Below are positions 34,638 through 38,685 of a stretch of 38,685 nucleotides of DNA, piece by piece. The DNA lies in NCBI GenBank assembly GCA_025363475.1, contig JANYDS010000058.1:1-38685 (forward strand), written 5' to 3'. The stretch's first letter is position 1. Each line of letters opens with the position of its first letter. The notes under the pieces are model-generated. The model saw only the letters and a list, made by a program, of their open reading frames with translations, searched no databases and was not told the origin of the DNA. The position numbers and the translations under genes were made by a program. The stretch comes from Terriglobia bacterium (GTDB taxonomy: Bacteria; Acidobacteriota; Terriglobia; Bryobacterales; Bryobacteraceae).

Positions 34638-35976
34638 CCGTCATTTCTCCGAGCATCAGAGTCGGCGCGGAAACGGAACCGCGGAACTCCAGATCATTGC
34701 CGATTTCGGCCACACCGTTCAGCATTTCCTGTAGTGTACCCGCGATGGTCACTTCGGAAACAGGAAAGGCCAGTTCGCCATCGCGAATCCACAGGCCGAC
34801 AGCGCCGCGCGAGTAGTCGCCGGTCACGGTATTTACCGCGCTGCCGATTAGTTCGGTAACGTAAAACCCGTTTTTAACGGTGCGCAGGATTTCTTTGGGC
34901 GTGCATGTGCCAGCCTTCAGGAAGAAATTGCCGTGCCCGATTCCGGCGTTGCCGGTGATGCCGCGCGAAGCGTTGCCCGTGGTTTTCATGCCCAGCTTGC
35001 GGGCGGAATAGGTATTGAGCAGGTAGTTTTTTAGGATGCCATTTTCAATGATGGGAGTACGCCGTGTGGGCACGCCTTCATCGTCAAAAGGCTGGGTTCC
35101 GAAGAGGCCAGGGATGGTCCCGTCGTCAATAATCGTGATGCTTTCGGACGCGACTTTCTCGCCCAGTTTGCCCGCGAGAAACGACGCATTGCGGTAAATG
35201 GACCGGCCATCGATCGCATCGAAAATATTGCCCAACAGGCTGCGGGCCACGGTGGGCTCGAAAATGATCGGAACCCTCTGCGTTTCCACCTTGACCGCGC
35301 CCAACCGCCGTACCGCGCGTGCCGCAGCGGTGCGCCCTACGGATTCCGGGTCTTCGAGCGTGGTGTAATCACGGGCGATGGTGAACCAGTAATCACGCTC
35401 CATATGACCGTTTTCCGAGGCTACGGGAACAGCTGAAACGGAGCAATAACTGGAACGGTATGAACCCAGAAAGCCGCGCGAATTGGCGAACACACGCCCG
35501 CCTACATTCGAATCGAAAGACCCGCCTTCAGAATTGGTGATGCGCGGATCAGCGGAGAGCGCCGCGGCCTCAGCGCGCCGTGCAATGGAAATGCGCTCTT
35601 CGGTGGGCAGTTCGGCAGTCCGGTTTGAAAACAACTTGAGGTCGCCCGCAATGGAACCCAGTTCGTGGGTTTCAGGCAGACCCGCATGAGGATCTTCTGT
35701 GGTGAGCCCGGCAAGGTTCACCGCTGACTGCACCATTTTGGCGATGCCTTCGGGCGACAGATCTGAAGTGTAGGAAGCGCCCATGCGCTTGCCGATCAGA
35801 ACCCGCAATCCTGCACCCCGGGAGCCTGCTTGTTTCAGAGTTTCCAGTTCGCCCATGCGGACACCGGCAGAGAATTCATCACCCTCGCTGATGGTGCATT
35901 CGGCGTCGGTGGCTCCCAGCGTAGTTGCCTGCCGGATGGCACTCTGAGCGAGGTCCGGCAGATCCTCAAACTTCAA
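34624..35976 (-). CDS. tldE: TldE/PmbA component of the TldD/TldE metalloprotease
   Basis: 450 residues from a TTG whose last two bases are shared with the tldD stop (TTGA). The PmbA layout is clear: an N-terminal domain with GAGLRVLIGKRMGASYTSDL, a middle domain with VPIIFEPTVARSLLGNIFDA, and a C-terminal block TGDYSRGAVGLWIRDGELAF with PVSEVTIAG. TldE lacks the HExxxH zinc motif and partners TldD in a heterodimer that degrades unfolded peptides and matures some modified peptides such as microcin B17. No peptide-antibiotic precursor was seen nearby. Confidence 0.94.
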   Translation of the reverse strand: MKFEDLPDLAQSAIRQATTLGATDAECTISEGDEFSAGVRMGELETLKQAGSRGAGLRVLIGKRMGASYTSDLSPEGIAKMVQSAVNLAGLTTEDPHAGLPETHELGSIAGDLKLFSNRTAELPTEERISIARRAEAAALSADPRITNSEGGSFDSNVGGRVFANSRGFLGSYRSSYCSVSAVPVASENGHMERDYWFTIARDYTTLEDPESVGRTAAARAVRRLGAVKVETQRVPIIFEPTVARSLLGNIFDAIDGRSIYRNASFLAGKLGEKVASESITIIDDGTIPGLFGTQPFDDEGVPTRRTPIIENGILKNYLLNTYSARKLGMKTTGNASRGITGNAGIGHGNFFLKAGTCTPKEILRTVKNGFYVTELIGSAVNTVTGDYSRGAVGLWIRDGELAFPVSEVTIAGTLQEMLNGVAEIGNDLEFRGSVSAPTLMLGEMTVAGR

Positions 35977-37403
35977 GCCGTGCCCCCGACCGTCATGCGG
36001 TCAATCCGGACTGTTGGAATTCCAACGCCCACCGGTACGCTCTGGCCTTCTTTGCCACAAACGCCCACGCCTTCGTCGAGTTTCAGATCGTTACCCACCA
36101 TGCTGACGTACTTCATCGATTCCGGACCATTGCCGATCAGGGTTGCATTGCGCACGGGCCGCGTCAGTTTGCCATCTTCAATCAGATAGCTTTCAGAGGC
36201 TGAGAAAACAAAATTGCCGCTGGTAATATCCACCTGGCCGCCTGCGAAATTTGCGCAATATAAACCGCGCGAAACCGACTTGATGATCTCTGAAGGATCG
36301 CTGTCACCGGGCATCATGAACGTGTTCGTCATCCGCGGCATGGGGATGTGTTCGTAGCTCTCTCGCCGCCCGCTGCCTGTTTTGGGGGCACCGGTAATCC
36401 GGCTCGAAAGATTGTCCTGCAGGTAGCCGCGCAGAATGCCGTTTTCAATCAAGACGTTGCGCTGCGTTTCATTGCCTTCGTCATCCACATTGAGCGAACC
36501 GCGCCGGCCGCCAATGGTCCCGTCGTCAACGATGGTGCAGAGCGGACTCGCCACCTGCTGGCCGATACGGCCGCTAAATGCCGAAACGCCTTTGCGATTG
36601 AAGTCTGCTTCAAGGCCGTGACCTACCGCTTCATGCAGCAGCACGCCGGGCCAGCCGGGGCCAAGAACTACGGTCTGTTCGCCCGCAGGAGCTTCCACCG
36701 CTCCCAACTGCACAATCGCCTGGCGACCGGCTTCGCGAGCGAAATATTCGGGGGTGCGTTCGTTGTGGAAAAATTCGAGTTCGTAGCGACCGCCACCGCC
36801 GGAATGGCCTTGCTGGGGGACGCCTTCGCCTTCGCGGGCCAGCACGAAAACGCTCATACGCGCGAGCGGCTGACGGTCGAAATTGAGCACACCATCGCTG
36901 GTGGCAACCATGACCTGACGCAGGTTATCCGCATAGGTGACCTGCACCTGGAAGATGCGTGGGTCGTAAGCGCGAGCGGCGCGGTCTGCCCGTTGGGCCA
37001 GTTCGACGCGCTCGGAAAACGCGGTTTCGTTCGGAGCCGTCAGCACCGGGTAGAGGTTGCGCTTCGGCCCTTCCTGCAAGGGTGTCTGATCGACACTGGC
37101 CGGGCCTGCTGCGATCAGCGCGGCTACCTGCGCGGCATGTTTGATTTTTTCCGGGCTCAGGTCGTCGCTGTAGGCGTAACCGGTGCGTTCGCCGGAGAGA
37201 ACACGGACTCCCACACCGAGGGAAACGCCTTCGGTTGCGCTCTTGACGATGGATTCATCGATGCTGATGGAGCTGGTGGCGAGGTATTCGAAGTAGAGAT
37301 CGGCATAGTCGCCGCCGCGCCCGAGGGCTTCGGACAGGTAATTTTCCAGATCCCGCCGCGAGATGCCGAATTTCACGGCGAAAAAGGAATCGGAAAAGCT
37401 CAT
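35973..37403 (-). CDS. tldD: TldD metalloprotease subunit
   Basis: 476 residues. The zinc motif HEAVGH (257-262) lies in LLHEAVGHGLEADFN, and the C-terminal VCGKEGQSVPVGVGIPTVRI supplies the third ligand candidate Cys449. Both are as in E. coli TldD. It forms the catalytic half of the TldD/TldE protease. It is the first gene of a nearly gapless ten-gene minus-strand run that ends with the thiE-like gene. The 73 bases upstream separate it from a VapB-like fragment on the same strand. Confidence 0.96.
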   Translation of the reverse strand: MSFSDSFFAVKFGISRRDLENYLSEALGRGGDYADLYFEYLATSSISIDESIVKSATEGVSLGVGVRVLSGERTGYAYSDDLSPEKIKHAAQVAALIAAGPASVDQTPLQEGPKRNLYPVLTAPNETAFSERVELAQRADRAARAYDPRIFQVQVTYADNLRQVMVATSDGVLNFDRQPLARMSVFVLAREGEGVPQQGHSGGGGRYELEFFHNERTPEYFAREAGRQAIVQLGAVEAPAGEQTVVLGPGWPGVLLHEAVGHGLEADFNRKGVSAFSGRIGQQVASPLCTIVDDGTIGGRRGSLNVDDEGNETQRNVLIENGILRGYLQDNLSSRITGAPKTGSGRRESYEHIPMPRMTNTFMMPGDSDPSEIIKSVSRGLYCANFAGGQVDITSGNFVFSASESYLIEDGKLTRPVRNATLIGNGPESMKYVSMVGNDLKLDEGVGVCGKEGQSVPVGVGIPTVRIDRMTVGGTA

Positions 37404-37476
37404 GGATACTTACAGGGTATCAACCTTGAGAATTACGTCGCGTCAGTCTACTGTTCTGACTCGGCGAGGGCTGACT

Positions 37477-37629
37477 TCAGGTCGGCAGTCCGTTTTCGTC
37501 ATAGCCGAGGATTTCATCGGCTGCTCGAGGGTCGAGTAAAGGGAGACACCTGATGGCGACACCAAGCGTCGCGAGTTCGGTGCCGACGCCGCTGCCTGCA
37601 GCGTCATAGCTGTTGAGTTTGTCCGTCAT
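37477..37629 (-). pseudogene. VapB-like antitoxin tail fragment
   Basis: A 50-residue reading frame from the ATG at 37629. Its C-terminal half, LPLLDPRAADEILGYDENGL, closely resembles the conserved tail of VapB/PSK-type antitoxins (DxRxxDEILGYDxxGLP). The N-terminal DNA-binding part of such antitoxins is missing, and no PIN-domain toxin gene follows: tldD begins 73 bases downstream. It is probably a remnant. It could still be expressed, since it is divergent from brnT with only 36 bases between. Confidence 0.4.
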
Positions 37630-37667
37630 TTGTCCGGTTCTCAGACGTCCGTATAATGTATTTACAT
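37630..37667 (+). promoter_or_regulatory. brnTA promoter with palindromic operator candidate
   Basis: TATAAT (37652-37657) lies 16 bases after TTGTCC (37630-37635). The predicted start near 37664 is almost on the ATG at 37666, so the mRNA would be leaderless. The perfect palindrome ATGTATTTACAT (37656-37667) overlaps the -10 box and start codon, a fitting place for autorepression by the ribbon-helix-helix antitoxin. Confidence 0.5.
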
Positions 37668-37982
37668 GAAGCGGAATGCCCGGTTTGACTGGGATCAGCA
37701 CAATGAAGGTCATATCGCTGCGCATCATGTTGAAACACCTTTAGTTAGGTCGAGGAGGTTCTTGCGAATGCTCCCATCCACATCGAAACGCGGACGGATG
37801 TGCGGAGCGGCGAAGATAGCATTCTCGAACTTGGGCACACCAATGCCGGTCGAGTCTTGTTCGTGGCATGGACACCTCGCGGAAAGCTCATTCGTCCAAT
37901 CACCGCATTCGATGCCAACCGCAAGACTCGAGCCGACTATCAAAGGAGACGGAATGAAGAAAAACAGCAGCAACGGGATTGA
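37666..37982 (+). pseudogene. brnT: BrnT-family ribonuclease toxin, frameshifted
   Basis: The first 26 codons read MKRNARFDWDQHNEGHIAAH then HVETPL, the BrnT N-terminus (FDWDxxNxxHIAxHxVTPxE). After 37743 the sense continues in another frame from 37749: VEEVLANAPIHIETRTDVRS, then GRVLFVAWTPRGKLIRPITA and a basic C-terminus ending at 37982. The two halves are joined by GTTAG (five bases), so a +2 insertion or -1 deletion inactivated the toxin; the downstream frame has a TAG at 37746. Corrected, it is about 104-105 residues, near the usual BrnT size. BrnT is a RelE-like RNase neutralised by BrnA. Confidence 0.8.
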
Positions 37983-38205
37983 GGCGGAAGCGGCTTTCGC
38001 GGCGGATATCTACCGGGAGCGTGCCGAATTGAACCGAAAAGCGCAGGCGTTTCTGGCATCCACGTCACGCCAGGTTACGATCCGTCTGGCGAATGACGAA
38101 CTCGCGCGTGCTCGGGTGCAGGCTGAAGCCAAAGGCCTGAAGTACCAGACGTACATCAAGATGCTTCTGCACGAAGCACTGAAGCTCAATCAGGTGCCGC
38201 GATAA
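37954..38205 (+). CDS. brnA: BrnA-family ribbon-helix-helix antitoxin
   Basis: 83 residues, ATG at 37954 with a perfect AAGGAG seven bases upstream. RQVTIRLANDELARARVQAE followed by GLKYQTYIKMLLHEAL is the CopG/RHH fold typical of BrnA and related antitoxins. It binds BrnT and represses the shared promoter. The gene overlaps the last codons of the broken brnT in a different frame. The reading frame is intact, unlike the toxin. Confidence 0.82.
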   Translation: MKKNSSNGIEAEAAFAADIYRERAELNRKAQAFLASTSRQVTIRLANDELARARVQAEAKGLKYQTYIKMLLHEALKLNQVPR

Positions 38206-38411
38206 AACGAATGCGATCCCTGGCGGAATGTTTCGCGCCCGACAGTGCTGCACCTTTGAGAGACACCGGCACACCCCTTCGTTCCCTGGTCCGGTCGTGT
38301 CAAAAATGGTAAGTGCTGACACGTCGTCGGAACCCACGCCAATCGCGGTGTTGGTAAGTGTCAAATGTTAGGGTCACAATGTGCGCATGAAATACGATTA
38401 TGCGCGACTAC
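38206..38411. other. Short intergenic stretch resembling the left end of another insertion sequence, cut by the IS150-like copy
   Basis: 206 bases without an accepted gene. GTGTCA/TGACAC forms an inverted repeat (38297-38302 and 38317-38322). TGGTAAGTG occurs twice (38308-38316 and 38352-38360), each next to a TGTCA or its complement. A small frame starts at the ATG at 38387 (MKYDYARLL) and runs straight into the IS150-like tip at 38412. Repeated terminal motifs followed by a gene start are seen in IS21-type elements, so this may be such an end. That identity is a guess. Confidence 0.25.
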
Positions 38412-38685
38412 TGTAATGGACCCCAAAACCTGGACAAAAAAAGGACCGCTTCTTAGATAGGAAAGGCGGCATTGAAAATGAAGGAGAGTCAATGCCAAAA
38501 ACGAGAAAGAGTCATCCGCCCAGCCTGAAGGCGAAGGTCGCCGAGGAGGCGATCCGGGCGCACAAGACGGCAGCGCAGATCGCACAGATGTTCGACGTCC
38601 ATCCGACCCAGGTGGGCGGCTGGAAAAAACAGGCGCTGGCGGGCTTGCCTGATGTCTTTGGAAACGGCCGTGAGCAGCTGCGCGA
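38412..38685 (+). mobile_element. Right partial copy of an IS3-family (IS150-like) element
   Basis: The tip TGTAATGGACCCCAAAACCT at 38412 resembles the IS150 terminal repeat (TGTACTGACCCC). A leader follows and then orfA. The first 139 bases repeat the left-edge copy in inverted orientation with very few differences. The remainder (end of orfA, orfB, other terminal repeat) lies beyond the window. Confidence 0.88.
38492..38685 (+). CDS. Partial IS3-family transposase OrfA (N-terminal 64 codons)
   Basis: ATG at 38492 preceded by AAGGAGAG. The visible peptide starts MPKTRKSHPPSLKAKVAEEA and continues KTAAQIAQMFDVHPTQVGGW, a classic helix-turn-helix of IS3-family OrfA (compare the QLAxxxGVHPxxVxxWK pattern). 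KKQALAGLPDVFGNG follows, also typical of this group. It runs off the right edge in an open frame. OrfA binds the element's ends and, fused to OrfB by frameshifting, forms the active DDE transposase. Confidence 0.9.
   Translation, partial: MPKTRKSHPPSLKAKVAEEAIRAHKTAAQIAQMFDVHPTQVGGWKKQALAGLPDVFGNGREQLR

Noticed and set aside
36348-37553. 401-codon plus-strand frame opposite tldD
   Set aside because: Antisense of a fully conserved gene with its zinc motif; no recognisable features in the plus-strand peptide.
38065-38364. 99-codon minus-strand frame overlapping brnA
   Set aside because: Mostly antisense to brnA, which has a consensus Shine-Dalgarno sequence and family motifs.
1-38685. A genuine composite transposon defined by the two IS copies
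   Set aside because: The contents include many housekeeping genes, the outer IS ends and target duplications are not visible, and contig breakage at repeats explains the edges.
1-38685. CRISPR arrays, tRNA or rRNA genes
   Set aside because: No regularly spaced direct repeats and no tRNA or rRNA motifs were seen on reading either strand; a dedicated scan was not possible.

Overview
The window looks like a chromosomal contig from an acidobacterium, most likely of the Bryobacterales/Solibacter type. This rests on two very large Oar-like TonB-dependent receptors with N-terminal carboxypeptidase-regulatory domains, a soluble PQQ dehydrogenase, a right-handed beta-helix exoprotein and many short exported proteins in a GC-rich background. 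The assignment is an inference from gene content, not from a marker gene. I saw no tRNA, rRNA or CRISPR array.

Both ends lie inside the same IS3-family (IS150-like) element, in inverted orientation: bases 1-139 on the minus strand and 38412-38685 on the plus strand. Either the contig stopped at a repeat or the segment is bracketed by two inverted IS copies.

Left part (170-13535): a ROK regulator, an Oar-like receptor, an argininosuccinate-lyase-like enzyme, a convergent PQQ dehydrogenase, then a second Oar-like receptor and a beta-helix exoprotein. The second receptor has a good promoter and a hairpin leader. The theme is sensing, uptake and periplasmic or extracellular processing of carbohydrates.

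Decaying patch (13536-15490): a two-gene unit (outer-membrane-type protein and small cytochrome c) with a frameshift in each gene, then a 235-bp remnant of a second copy of the beta-helix gene. The remnant runs up to the start of the biotin carboxylase gene.

Middle (15491-26435): a tightly coupled set of biotin carboxylase, biotin carrier, DnaC/IstB-like ATPase and a large exported protein, then an EXORDIUM/PHI-1-like exported protein that ends at a strong bidirectional terminator. On the minus strand follow lpd, lipB and a 2-oxoacid dehydrogenase E2 gene, which supply E3, the lipoylation enzyme and the lipoylated E2. A POTRA-only exported protein and a DUF2059 protein come next.

Right part (26503-37403): an AlkZ-like winged-helix protein coupled to a histone-deacetylase-family amidohydrolase. 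Opposite them is an almost gapless ten-gene minus-strand run: tldD, tldE, a membrane-anchored protein, sulfurtransferase, mini-RNase III-like, amidohydrolase, a small membrane protein, flippase-like, FmdE-like and thiE-like. Several genes overlap by 4 bases and several use GTG or TTG starts.

Right edge (37404-38685): toxin-antitoxin debris, namely a VapB-like tail fragment, a frameshifted brnT and an intact brnA. After it comes a stretch that resembles the left end of another IS, cut by the IS150-like copy.
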